DNA of 64,000 nt, from assembly GCF_963676685.1 (NCBI RefSeq), contig NC_092344.1:86148749-86212748 (forward strand). Reading direction: 5' to 3'. This document shows, in pieces, positions 12,937-23,061 of the stretch (positions are counted from its first letter, which is position 1; each line of letters starts with the position of its first letter). Made by a program: the position numbers and the translations under genes. The notes beneath the pieces are model-generated. The model was not told the DNA's origin. It ran no database searches and worked only from the letters and a program-made list of their open reading frames with translations. The stretch comes from Mytilus edulis (taxonomy: Eukaryota; Mollusca; Bivalvia; Mytilida; Mytilidae).

Positions 12937-14760
12937 CATGAAAGTTAGGTCACGTTCAGATGAACTTGACAGATTGTGCACCACTCAATCATTTCAATCA
13001 CACCAATCATTCCATACACCAAATTGCTATAGTAAATGAAAACGATGTCAAGGACAATGGACATAAGACTGACTGAAACTTTATATGATAAGGCATGTGT
13101 ATGCATGTGGGAAGCATCCAGGTCTTCTACCCTTTTGTCAGTGGTGAGATAAAAACTGTACATTGAACAATGAATAATGAAAATGAGGTCAAGGTCAGAT
13201 GAGACCTGCCAGACAGACATGCACCATACAATAATTTCGTTTACCAAGTGAAATTGACATAAGGCTTATAGTACAAAAGGATCAACCTTACAATAAAAAC
13301 TTTACATTGACCAATGAACCATGAAAATGAAGTCAAGGTCAGATGAACTAGACATAATTTTGCATTTTACAATCATTACATACATCAAAATATAGTTGAC
13401 CTACTGCTAAGAGTTTTGGATTAACAGATTTAAATACAAGAGTGCACACTGAAATTTCTCGCCTTCTTTTCTAACCATTGATATTATGTTGATAGTCCTA
13501 AATAGAAAGCTTTACTACAAATATTACATAAACTTAACATGATCTTAGAAAATGAGGTCAAGGTCATATAAAACAAACAACAAGAAATACTTGTACACCT
13601 TACAATCATGCAATATACTAAATATAGTTCACCTATTGCTTATAGTTTCTAAGAAACAGACTTAAGACCAAAGAACCATGAAAATGAGGTCAAGGTCAGA
13701 TGAAGCATGCCAGGCAGACATTTACAGCTTACAATTCTTCCATTCAACAAATATAGTTGACCTATTAAATATAGTTTAATGAAAACAGACCAAAACACAT
13801 AAAATTAACACTAAGCAATGAACTGTGAAAATCAGGTCAAGGTCAAATAAAACCTGTGAGACTGACATTTTCATCATAAAATATTTCCATACACCAAATA
13901 TAGTTGACCTATTGCATATAGTATTAGAAAAAAAGACCAAAATTCAAAAACTTAACTTTGACCATTGATTCATGAAAATGATGTCAAGGTCAGATGAAAT
14001 CTGACAGTTGAACATGTACACCTTACAATCATTCCATACACCAAATTTAGTAGACCTTTTGAGTACTCTATAAGAAAAACAGACCAAAACACAAAAACTT
14101 AACTATAACCACTGAACCATGAGGTCAAGGTCAGATGAAACCTGTCAGTTTAACATTTACACCTTACAATCCTTCCATACACCAAATATACTCGCTCTAT
14201 TTCTTATAGTATCTGAGATATGTACTTGACCACCAAAACTTATCCTTGTTCACTGATCCATGAAATGAGATTAAGTGAAAACTGTGTGATGGGCATGAGG
14301 ACCTTGCAAGGTAGGCACATACCTGTCCAAATATATTTAACCTATTACTCATAAGAGAAATTAACATTATATAAATACTTTTTTCAAGTAGTCGTTGAAC
14401 CATGAAAATGAGGTAATGGACATGTGACAGACGGAAACTTCGTAACATAAAGCATCGATATACAAAATATGAAGCCTCCAGGTCTTCCACATTCTAAAAT
14501 ATAAAGCTTTTAAGAAGTAAGCTAACGCCGCCGCCACTACCACCAGATCGCTATCCAAAAGTCGCAGATCGACAAAAACTTACTGTTGGCCAATGAACTA
14601 TGAAATTGATGTCAAAGTCAGATGAACCCAACCAGGCAGACAAAAATCCATCTTACAATCAATCCATAAATCAAAGTTGACATACTGCTCATAGTATCTT
14701 AGAGATAGACCTGTTTACGAAAATTAACGTTGCTCGCTGATCCATGAAATGAGGTCGAGG
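12937..14760 (+). repeat. Degenerate tandem array, monomer ~140-230 bp
   Basis: About twelve diverged monomers, each with CCATGAAAATGAGGTCAAGG followed by 'cagatgaa', 'gacat', 'cttacaatcattccatacac' and 'caaatatagttgacctatt'. Starts lie near 12935, 13170, 13318, 13535, 13675, 13820, 13970, 14114, 14258, 14398, 14597 and 14740 (average about 165 bp). Short relatives occur near 59085. The small open frames inside are repeat-derived. The last monomer runs straight into the dead reverse transcriptase at ~14763. Confidence 0.85.
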
Positions 14761-14762
14761 TC

Positions 14763-15690
14763 AGGTGTGCCTTGTTTCACGGACACGTATACTTGTTCCT
14801 TTGAAATTTCAACCAAAGATGAAGAACTGGATCTTCCATCACTGTATTGGATTCCTAAATTACATAAGTGTCCTTACAAACAACAGCTGGGTCTTCCAAG
14901 TGCTCCACAAAACCTTTCTGAATTATTAACATCTACTTTATCAGCAATCAAAGACGGGCTTCAAAGTTATTGTGAAACTGCCTATTCTAGAGGTGGCGTG
15001 AATCAGATGTGGATACTTAAAAATTCCAAAGATCTTTTAGAGTACATACAATCTAACTCTCTTTCATCTTGCAATAGTATTAAAACTTTTTTATTTTTCT
15101 ACACCGTTTACACAAGTATTCCCAAATCCAAACTAAAAGACAAATTGAGAGAGTTGGTATTGCTTTGTTTCATAAAAAATAATGGCCAACGTAGATACAA
15201 GTATCATTTCTTAGGGAGGGATAAATCCTACTTTGTAAAGGATCACTCTGATTCAAACAAAAAGTTCTCTGAAACTGACATTATCAAGATGCTTGATTTT
15301 TTATTGACAACATATTTGTTACGCTCGGAGGACGTGTTTTTCAACAAACTGTCGGCATTCCAATGGGAACCAAGTGTGCTCCTCTTATTGCCGACTTGTT
15401 TCTTTATTATTATGAGGCTGACTTCATACAGGAACTTTTTAGGAAGAAAGATAAGAAGTTGGCAATATCCCTTAACTCTACTTTCCGCTATATAGACAAC
15501 GTTCTTTCACTAAATAATTCAAAATCTGGTGACTATTTTAAACGCATCTATCCCATCGAACTAGAGATAAAGGATACAGCAGATACAGTTAAGTCGGCCT
15601 CATATCTTGACTTACATCTAGAAATTGACAATTAGGGTCGGTTGAAAACAAAACTTTACGACAAAAGATATGATTTCAGCTTTCCAATTC
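14763..15690 (+). pseudogene. Dead reverse transcriptase (Penelope-like-type motifs), 5' part
   Basis: The translation shows LPSLYWIPKLHK near the start, a YTSIP core that follows the normal 'D..TLYT.IP' pattern, then MGTKCAPLIADLFLYYYE, FRYIDNVLSLNN and SASYLDLHLEIDN. This order (SLYT-IP, MGT-APL-ADLF, Y-DD) is what I know from Penelope-like and related animal reverse transcriptases; the clade is uncertain. It is inactive: the first catalytic Asp region reads KTFLFFYT, the YIDD box is YIDN, there is a frameshift in the T-run near 15340-15345, and a stop follows LEIDN at 15633. The reading continues after that stop (GRLKTKLYDKR...FSFPI) to about 15686, where other DNA interrupts it. It resumes at 18727. 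Confidence 0.75.
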
Positions 15691-15888
15691 CCGTATAGAA
15701 AATGCTAACAAAAGCATATAAGTTGCATATATGAAACTAACAAATTGCACATAAGAAATGTATGCAAATTAGTTTGCTCATATGTGCATTTATATAGTAG
15801 TTTTTGGTGGGGTTTGTGTTTCTCAATCCTTAGTTTACTATGTTGTGTTTTGTGAACTTTAGTTTTTCTGTTGGTCTGTTTCTTTTTT

Positions 15889-17740
15889 AGCTCACCTGGC
15901 CCGAAGGGCCAAGTGAGCTTTTCTCATCACTTGGCGTCCGGCGTCCGGCGTCCGTCGTCCGTCATCCGTCGTCCGTCGTCCGTCGTCGTCGTCGTCCGTC
16001 GTTAACTTTTACAAAAATCTTCTCCTCTGAAACTACTGGACCAAATTAAACCAAACTTGGCCACAATCATCATTGGGGTATCTAGTTTAAAAATTGTGTC
16101 CGGTGACCCGGCCAACCAACCAAGATGGCCGCCATGGCTAAAAATAGAACATAGGGGTAAAATGCAGTTTTTGGCTTATAACTCAAAAACCAAAGCATTT
16201 AGAGCAAATCTGACATGGGGTAAAATTGTTTATCAGGTCAAGATCTATCTGCCCTGAAATTTTCAGATGAATCGGACAACCCGTTGATAGGTTGCTGCCC
16301 CTGAATTGGTAATTTTGAGAAAATTTTGCTGTTTTTGGTTATTATCTTGAATATTATTATAGATAGAGATAAACTGTGAACAACAAAAATGTTCAACAAA
16401 GTAAGATCTACAAATAAGTCAACATGACCAAAATGGTCTGTTGACCCCTTTAGAAGTTATTGCCCTTTATAGTCAATTTTTAACCATTTTTCGTAAATCT
16501 TAATTATCTTTTACAAAAATCTTCTTCTCTGAAACTACTGGACCAAATTAAACCAAACTTGGCCACAATCATCATTGGGGTATCTAGTTCAAAAATTGTG
16601 TCCGGTGATCCGGCCAACCAACCAAGATGGCCGCCATGGCTAAAAATAGAACATAGGGGTAAAATGCAGTTTTTGGCTTATCACTCAAAAACCAAAGCAT
16701 TTAGAGCAAATCTGACAAGTAGTAAAATTGTTTATCAGGTCAAGATCTATCTGTCCTGAAATTTTGAGATGAATCGGACAACTCGTTGATAGGTTGCTGC
16801 CCCTGAATTGGTAATTTTAAGGAAATTTTGCTGTTTTTGATTATTATCTTGAATATTATTATAGATAGAGATAAACTGTAAACAGCAAAAATGTTCAGCT
16901 AAGTAAGATCTACAAATAAGTCAACATGACCAAAATGGTCTGTTGACCCCTTTAGGAGTTATTGCCCTTTATAGTCAATTTTTAACCATTTTTCGTAAAT
17001 CTTAGTTATCTTTTACAAAAATCTTCTCCTCTGAAACTACTGGACCAAATTAAACCAAACTTGGCCACAATCATCATTGGGGTATCTAGTTTAAAAATTG
17101 TGTCCGGTGACCCGGCCAACCAATCAAGATGGCCGCCATGGCTAAAAATAGAACATAGGGGTAAAATGCAGTTTTTGGCTTATCACTCAAAAACCAAAGC
17201 ATTTAGAGCAAATCTGACATGTGGTAGAATTGCTTATCAGGTCAAGATCTATCTGCAACAACAAAAGAAAGAGAGTTTTTAACGACCTCAGCTGGCTATA
17301 CAACCCTTGCACAATCAACTGAATTTTGCAGAAATCATTAATAGGATAGATTGCCCTTATATGATAATTTTTTATTACCTTTTTGGTTTTTTTGGCAAAG
17401 TGGGGGGGGGGGGGGGGGGGGGGGTTGCGCAAAAACAAAACTACTTCACAACTTTCTCATTACTTTGCATTTCTTGTTAGATAAATTTTACAAAAATTCT
17501 CCCCTGAAACAACTGTTGAATTTAAACAAACTTGGTTTAAATCACCACTAGGATATCCAGGGACCACTGTGTATGATGACCCTGCCTGCCCACATGGCTG
17601 AAATTAAACATAGGTTTCAAATGCCCTTTTTAGTATTATATCTCTGAAACTAAACGACAGTACAACAGTTGCATTTATCATGCAACAATTGTAAATAAAA
17701 ATATCAGGTGAGCGACACAGGGTCCTTGGACCCTCTAGTT
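15889..17740 (+). mobile_element. Helentron-like non-autonomous element with 502-bp monomers
   Basis: The 5' end is AGCTCACCTGG followed by a GGCCCGAAGGGCC hairpin and a GTCCGTC microsatellite (15935-16000). The core is a tandem array with starts at 16007, 16509 and 17011, an exact 502-bp spacing; the third unit is truncated near 17262 and a diverged partial follows at ~17481-17640. The 3' end has CAGGTGAGC (inverse of GCTCACCTG), then a GGGTCC/GGACCC hairpin, then CTAG-T. Subterminal inverted repeats, microsatellite, tandem core and a hairpin before CTAG are known features of Helitron/Helentron derivatives (HINEs) in bivalves. It sits at a T/T site inside a retroelement tail. It encodes no protein. 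Confidence 0.8.
17402..17424. repeat. Poly-G tract (23 G)
   Basis: A run of about 23 guanines inside the Helentron-like element, where the regular monomer pattern is lost. Confidence 0.85.
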
Positions 17741-17820
17741 TAGCCATGGCTTTGTCAGTTTGTTTTTTTTACTTATGAGTTTGAATGTCCTTCTGGTATC
17801 GTTCGCCTCTCTTATTATAC

Positions 17821-18440
17821 TTATAAATCATTTTTTACATTTTAAGTTAGTAAGTACTTGAAACATATTAAGTATTTAAAGTAAATATTGAATCTTTTGA
17901 CTTATATTTAAAATTAAGCCAGTTGTATATGATATAACAATACACACAGAAAAATATTGAATTAAGAATCAAATACTTTAAATTGGTCAGCAACTAATTA
18001 CAGTGATGAGTTGTAGCATATGGGCATTTTTAGATTTGTTGAACACCCACTTCATATAAATAGGTACTTTGAATTTTCTGTGATATGTTGGCCAGCACCT
18101 TAACAGTGATTTTATAGTTGTAAAGTATGTCAGCACTTTTGGATCTGTCTCTGTCAAACACATATATACTTTCTGTATGGTGATACATCAAAGTAGCACA
18201 TCACATGAACTCTTGCTGTTAATATTGTAACACATACTTTTCAACTTTTGCATTTCTGACATAAATGATTTTCACGATAACAATATTGCATTGTCTAACA
18301 AGATTATTGGAAGTTAATCTTAAAGTTCAAATTCACGCCCCCCCCCCCCTTTTTTCATTCCAATCACAAAGGACTACCGACAGAGTGCTGCAATACAAAG
18401 CTGTCAAATATTTCAGAAATGCTCACCAGAAAGATCCGTT
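17821..18440. other. No gene seen; interior of the nested insertion
   Basis: AT-rich, non-coding, with a C10-11 run near 18339. I see no recognisable element apart from its position between the retroelement tail and the TTGCACGTA-rich block. Confidence 0.4.
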
Positions 18441-18720
18441 TGCACGTATGCAATAATTTTCTAATATGAGCAAATTGCACGTATGCATTTAATTTTGAAT
18501 GCTTCCAAATAAGGGAATGCTCATATGAAAACTAACGTGAGCATTTGCACGTAAGGTTTTTAACATGCAAATTAGGTTAGTTGCATACGTGCAAATATAA
18601 TTTTTCTAACATAAATGCTCACCTAATTTGCACGTTAAAACTCTTACGTGCAATCATGTTTATAGAAACTAACGTGAGCAGCATATATGCATGATATATG
18701 CAAAATTTAAGCACCATTTG
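18441..18720. repeat. Block of clustered TTGCACGTA/TACGTGCAA motifs
   Basis: The words TTGCACGTA or TACGTGCAA (or one-base variants) appear at least six times in both orientations (near 18474, 18545, 18582, 18630, 18644 and 18438), together with repeated GAAACTAACGTGAGCA. Such clustered inverted subterminal motifs are typical of transposase-binding ends of DNA transposons. The left edge of the same insertion has a matching block at 15700-15795. Confidence 0.6.
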
Positions 18721-18726
18721 GTAAGG

Positions 18727-19165
18727 GTTGTGAACTTTCCATTTCTAAGTAGCAACATTCCAGCAGCACCTGCATACGGGGTATGTATCTCCCAATTGAT
18801 ACGATATTCCCGTGCTTGCATTTCCTATCATGATTTTCTTGATAGAGGGTTGCTGCTCACAAGGAAGCTATTAAACCAAGAGTTCCAAATGGTGAAGTTA
18901 TAATCATATCCATTCATAAATTTTACGGACGCCACGGGTGCCACATGTGAAGCAGGATCTACTTAACCTTCCGGAGCACCTGAGATCACCCCTAGTTATT
19001 GGTGGGGTTCGTGTTGCTTATTCTTTAGTTTTCTTTGTTATGTCATGTGTTCTATTGTTTGTCTGTTTGTCTTATTTCATTTGTAGCCAGGCGTTGTCAG
19101 TTGATTTTCGATTTATGAGTTTGACTGTCCCTCTGGTATCTTTCGTCCCTCTTTTGCAAGAAAGG
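18727..19165 (+). pseudogene. Dead reverse transcriptase, 3' part and element tail
   Basis: Continues the frame broken at ~15686: VNFPFLSSNIPAAPAYG, SQLIRYSRAC, DFLDRGLLLTRKLLNQ to 18903, then decayed coding sequence and a tail with 'ggtggggttcgtgttgctta', 'ttgtctgtttgtctt' and 'tatgagtttgactgtccctc'. The same tail appears at 15796-15888/17741-17820 and 32820-33000, which identifies the family. Confidence 0.7.
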
Positions 19166-19717
19166 TCTTTTCAAAATATAGTTAATCTCATTACTCATTA
19201 GTGAGAAATTCACACGACAAATAGTGTGTAAGAATTTTAAAGTTTGTTCTTATGTTGTGCTGTTACACCAATGCCCCAGGTTAACATTCGGTATGTGGCA
19301 GTCCAATGTCAGGAGCATAGATAATTCACTGGTTGTTGTTCGTTGTTGTATACTATTATAATTTTAGTTTCTCGTTTGTTTTAATTTTTTACACAAATCA
19401 GATCAGGCCGTTGGTTTTCTCGTTTGATAAGTTATACATTTGTCGAACACTGTATAGCTATGAGGTATTGGTTCTGCTCATTTTTACAGTTCTATGGTGA
19501 TCTAGAGTTTCTAATATCTACGTTAACTTATTTCGTCTCTGGTAAATTGAATCCGTACGACGTGGCACATACTGCCACCTTCATCTAAAGCCTTCTTATG
19601 TGAGGAAAAGGGGAATATGCTAGCTATACTGTGATGATATGATTGAAGCTTTGATCTTTTTTAATTTTTATTTCATAAACATATGTAGACATAACTCTAC
19701 TTGATTTTTTTCTTGAT
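19166..19717. other. Spacer with a decayed interspersed repeat
   Basis: About 19265-19480 is a diverged copy of the family that is better preserved at 21085-21385: a 'tgtcaggagcat' start, 'tttctcgtttgtttt', and 'ggccgttggttttctcgttt'. A bottom-strand AATAAA (TTTATT at 19667-19672), about 46 bases past the SETMAR-like stop, is the likely poly(A) signal of that gene. Confidence 0.5.
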
Positions 19718-21880
19718 TTATTCCAGAAAATAAAAAGAGCTTTTTAACTCTTCATCGAATGGCATAAATCCTGTGCAAACATTTGAATTACAATAACATT
19801 TTGTGCCTGTTTTCTGGTCTGGTCTTAGCGTCCCATAAACAAATGATAGCTCTTCAAGGGGTTCAATATCTCTATTGGCAAATAAGCAAACTTTTGGAAC
19901 CATATTATTTACTCGTATGGGAACCATTGATAAATTAGGAGAACAACTGTGATTTATATACCTCCCGATATTTCCTAACTTATCTGGATCGACAAAGGTT
20001 TTTAGTATGTCATTTTTACAGTGCTCCTTTACAGTGAGTATATAATTCATGTCCGTATCTTTCTGTTTGTTACATCTACTTTGTGCTTCTTGTAAGGATA
20101 TAATTTCTCCTGCATATTCACATACAAACGTTCCTGATTGTATTTTCTCCAAAGTCTGAAGACCAAGACCTTTATTGTCCGTATTGAAAATTTGTAATTG
20201 TACACTGATTCCGTGCTGTACTACCCTGTTTTGACACTGCGAAGAACATGAACAGTTAGAATTACATTCAAATACAGGTGTTACACTGGACCCTAAAAGG
20301 GTTAGGTCTATTTTCTTGTCTTTGTATGCATTTCCATATTGAGCAGTACATTTGCAGTCTCTATCACAAGCTAGGCATTGACAGCCGAGAAGTTTATCTT
20401 CGAAATCATCCATCTCACAGCCTGGACCAGGAATGTTTTGTGTGACATACTAAAATGAAAATTCACAAAGGTAAGAAATAATAAGCAACAATGTCAGGTT
20501 AACGTTATCATGGTTATTGTTAAAATAAAAAATGCCGAAACCTTGTTAATGTACTAAAATATGAATAACTGACCTGATATGAAAATGTTTGGTTACCGAA
20601 AAAAAGTAAACATTATTCTTTAATTATCATAAATGTTTCATAATTTTTTTTTAAAGATCTACATTGTAGCTCAATATATCTGTTTGTTTACCATGGACAG
20701 ACGGTATTAACAAATTGCTGCTGAATTTCGTGACACGTATTAACCTGCATATTTGGGATTAAGATGTCGAGTTGGGAATCATAACCCACTGGCTCACGTG
20801 ATAAGACAGACTCGACAGGAATACATAACATCCTACCGGTACCCGGATACATTTTCTGACTCTAATTGTAAAAAAGAAGATGTGACCATACCACAAAGTC
20901 AGCCATAAAAGACCCCGAAATGACAAATGTAAAACATTTCAAAAGACAAAATTAACGGCCTAATTTAGTTCTGGATCCGCAACTGGTGTCGTTAGTCATG
21001 TTAGTACCAGAGACATATAATACAATGTATTATATGTCTCTGTTAGTACTAAACTATACAGACTAATTTAATCCCGCTGCAAATGTTTGCACCTGTCCTA
21101 AGTCAGGAATCTGATGTACAGTAGTTGTCGTTTGTTTATGTAATATATACGTGTTTCTCGTTTCTCGTTTTGTTTATATAGATTAGACCGTTGGTTTTCC
21201 CGTTTGAATGGTTTTACACTAGTAATTTTGGGGCCCTTTATAGCTTGTTGTTCGGTGTGAGCTAAGGCTCCGTGTTGAAGGCCGTACTTTAACCTATAAT
21301 GGTTTACTTTTTAAATTGTTATTTGTATGGAGAGTTGTCTCATTGGCACTCACACCACATCTTCCTATATCTATAATAGATTCCCCTTACAACATTTTTA
21401 ATGACCTATACTACCAACAAGTACGCAAACATGCAGTGATTATACACAATGAAATAATTGTCTGACAATCTTTTGACATGTTTTGACAAAAATTACAATA
21501 AAGATATTATTTGACAATTCACTAAAGTAATTATTTTTCTAACTGTGTCTGGTGAGGAATCAAGAATCCAAGAAAGTAACATGGCAGCATCTTTTATCAT
21601 CTATAATGTTGGTCCTGAGACTACTGACTACTATAACACAGTGTTACAGTAGTCATAGTAGTCTCAGATTGATCACACAATACAAAATAATAAACAAGTC
21701 CGAAATGTTATACGTAGTGTACATAAAATTAACACTTTATAGATATACTGATTTTCGACACCAAATAAGAACCTTGGGACATACCTTCGATTTCTTCATC
21801 TTGAAGATAAGAACTTTGTCATTGCTAAATATTGCTTTGTTTTCAAGTCCTTCAGTCCAGTCAAACTTATTAATATCCAT
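19718..21880 (-). CDS. SETMAR: SETMAR-type histone-lysine methyltransferase, 2 exons
   Basis: On the bottom strand, exon 1 is 21880-21785 (32 codons, MDINKFDWTE to MKKSK, donor GTATGT) and exon 2 is 20449-19718 (acceptor ATTTTAG). Both junctions are phase 0 and give about 275 residues. Exon 2 carries the cysteine-rich pre-SET (CQCLACDRDCKC, ECNSNCSCSSQCQNRVVQ), the SET domain with GLGLQTLE, FVCEYAGE and the cofactor motif GRYINHSCSPNL, then a post-SET CYC/C cluster ending TGFMPFD. Closest to the SET half of vertebrate SETMAR, reported to methylate H3K36. The mariner transposase fused to it in higher primates is absent; the stop comes right after post-SET. One oddity: the usual ELSYDY-type motif reads ELSFVYG, an Asp-to-Val change beside the conserved tyrosine. 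Likely nuclear. Confidence 0.88.
20870..20985 (-). repeat. Interspersed repeat fragment in SETMAR intron
   Basis: Contains 'ataaaagaccccgaaatgac', 'aaatgtaaaacatttcaaaa' and 'attaacggcctaattta', words shared with the fragment at 30435-30640 and common in mussel spacer DNA. Confidence 0.55.
21008..21042. repeat. Perfect hairpin, 17-bp arms
   Basis: CAGAGACATATAATACA and its exact inverse are separated by one base, with AGTAC/GTACT words just outside. A related, shorter hairpin lies at 25606-25646. Probably part of a fold-back element rather than a gene signal. Confidence 0.85.
21085..21385 (+). repeat. Interspersed repeat ('cctgtcctaagtcagga' family), best copy
   Basis: Begins CCTGTCCTAAGTCAGGAAT and runs through 'tttctcgttttgtttatata', 'ccgttggttttcccgtttga', 'tttggggccctttatagctt', 'gaaggccgtactttaaccta' and 'gagttgtctcattggcactc'. 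Partial or interrupted copies lie at 41945-42085, 55340-55970 and 61370-62035. No coding sequence. Its class is not clear to me (SINE-like or MITE). Confidence 0.75.
21614..21667. repeat. Imperfect hairpin in SETMAR intron 1
   Basis: CTGAGACTACT and GACTACT on the left pair with AGTAGTC and AGTAGTCTCAG on the right, around a short ACACAGTGTT centre. Arms are about 22 bases with a two-base offset. Confidence 0.7.
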
Positions 21881-21993
21881 AGTTTAATTTTCCGGAATTC
21901 ACTATTCTAAATGTTGGTTCGTATTCGGATACACTTATCAATTACCGTGTTTTAGTCGAGAACTGTACGACAAGGCGAGCAAAGAAAAATATT

Positions 21994-22080
21994 GCTAAAC
22001 TGGATAAAAGAAAACGCACTGCTAAACTGGATAAAAGAAAACGCACTGCTAAACTGGATAAAAGAAAAAGCAGTTGCTAA
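21994..22080. repeat. 27-bp tandem repeat, three copies
   Basis: GCTAAACTGGATAAAAGAAA units start at 21994, 22021 and 22048. They lie about 115-200 bases upstream of the SETMAR-like start codon, in its probable promoter region. Confidence 0.9.
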
Positions 22081-23061
22081 ACTGAACCCCAGTATAGAAA
22101 GTATATTGAAGGAGACAGTTGTTAACCGTTGGTGCTCACGTAGGATATTGCATGTCATTTAGCATGTGAGTTTTGCCTAAGTTTGCTATACTTGAGTCGC
22201 CAGGTGTCCCTCTAAGTCTTCCGCCTCATTCATATTTTATTTTAATCGGTTCTCTATAGATATATGTGCAGAACTAAAAAAAAACAGTATGCCTGTAAAA
22301 AACGGACGGCGATTTTTCAGGTCCATAGCATATAGGCAAAAATTCAACATGTCTAACCATGCTAACATTACAGCTTCATTCGGGAGCTTATATATAAACT
22401 GATACAACACGAAGCAGGTGCTACCTGATGAATTTCCGAAGGTTATTGTTTGAATGGGAAGAATTTAATATTCACAAGTCAATGATTGCTCCTTTTTTCA
22501 CTAATATTTTCCTTAGCCAACTCAGACGACTTTACCTGTTATAGTGTGTTAAACTTTTTCATGATCATATATATATATATATCAACAGAAGTATACCTTC
22601 TCTATAAATGATACTAGTAGTAGGTTAAGAGGAAACGCAGCTGAGTTTACAACTTCACCATGTCTGCTTTCATGTCGATATGACAGTGCTGTTACTGGAT
22701 GCTGGACAAAATGCTGGATAAGACGCGGAGTCCACATCTCGAATACATACAGACTCTCATCATGACATGTTTGTCGGTTTATATCTCAGTGGACCTGTGG
22801 TCCTTTGTCTTAATCATCTTTTACTCCTTATGAGTTATTTTTCATTTGGTACAAATTATCATCACTTCGTATTTTATATTTGAATAAAAAACGTAATAGC
22901 AAATGTTTTGATAAAACTTTTATTTTACATTTAAGCACTAATAAATATGATAGCAGTTATGTACAAAAGTATACAATTATAAATACAAGTACATGTACTT
23001 TTTTAAATGCAGTTCTTAATGTTTGATTTTGGCACTTTATTACATCTTTGTTTTCATTTTC
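22081..23061. other. Spacer between SETMAR-like and RhoGAP genes
   Basis: No gene seen. A bottom-strand AATAAA (TTTATT at 22920-22925) lies about 140 bases past the RhoGAP stop and is its likely poly(A) signal. A TA dinucleotide run is at about 22566-22582. Confidence 0.45.

Larger units (their letters stand above)
15691..18726. mobile_element. ~3.0-kb nested insertion splitting the reverse transcriptase
   Basis: The reverse-transcriptase reading stops at FSFPI (about 15686) and resumes at VNFPFLSS (18727), so about 3.0 kb was inserted. Its two ends (about 15750-15792 and 18605-18655) resemble each other in inverted orientation, sharing ATTGCACxTAAGA, GCAAATTAG and GCATTTAT blocks. Inside lies a second copy of the retroelement 3' tail (15796-15888 and 17741-17820), itself split by the Helentron-like element. 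Exact ends and target duplication are not resolved. Confidence 0.55.

Noticed and set aside
16057-17282. Three near-identical 66-73 codon frames
   Set aside because: They repeat at 502 bases because they are the same stretch of the Helentron-like monomer. The frame shows no coding constraint.
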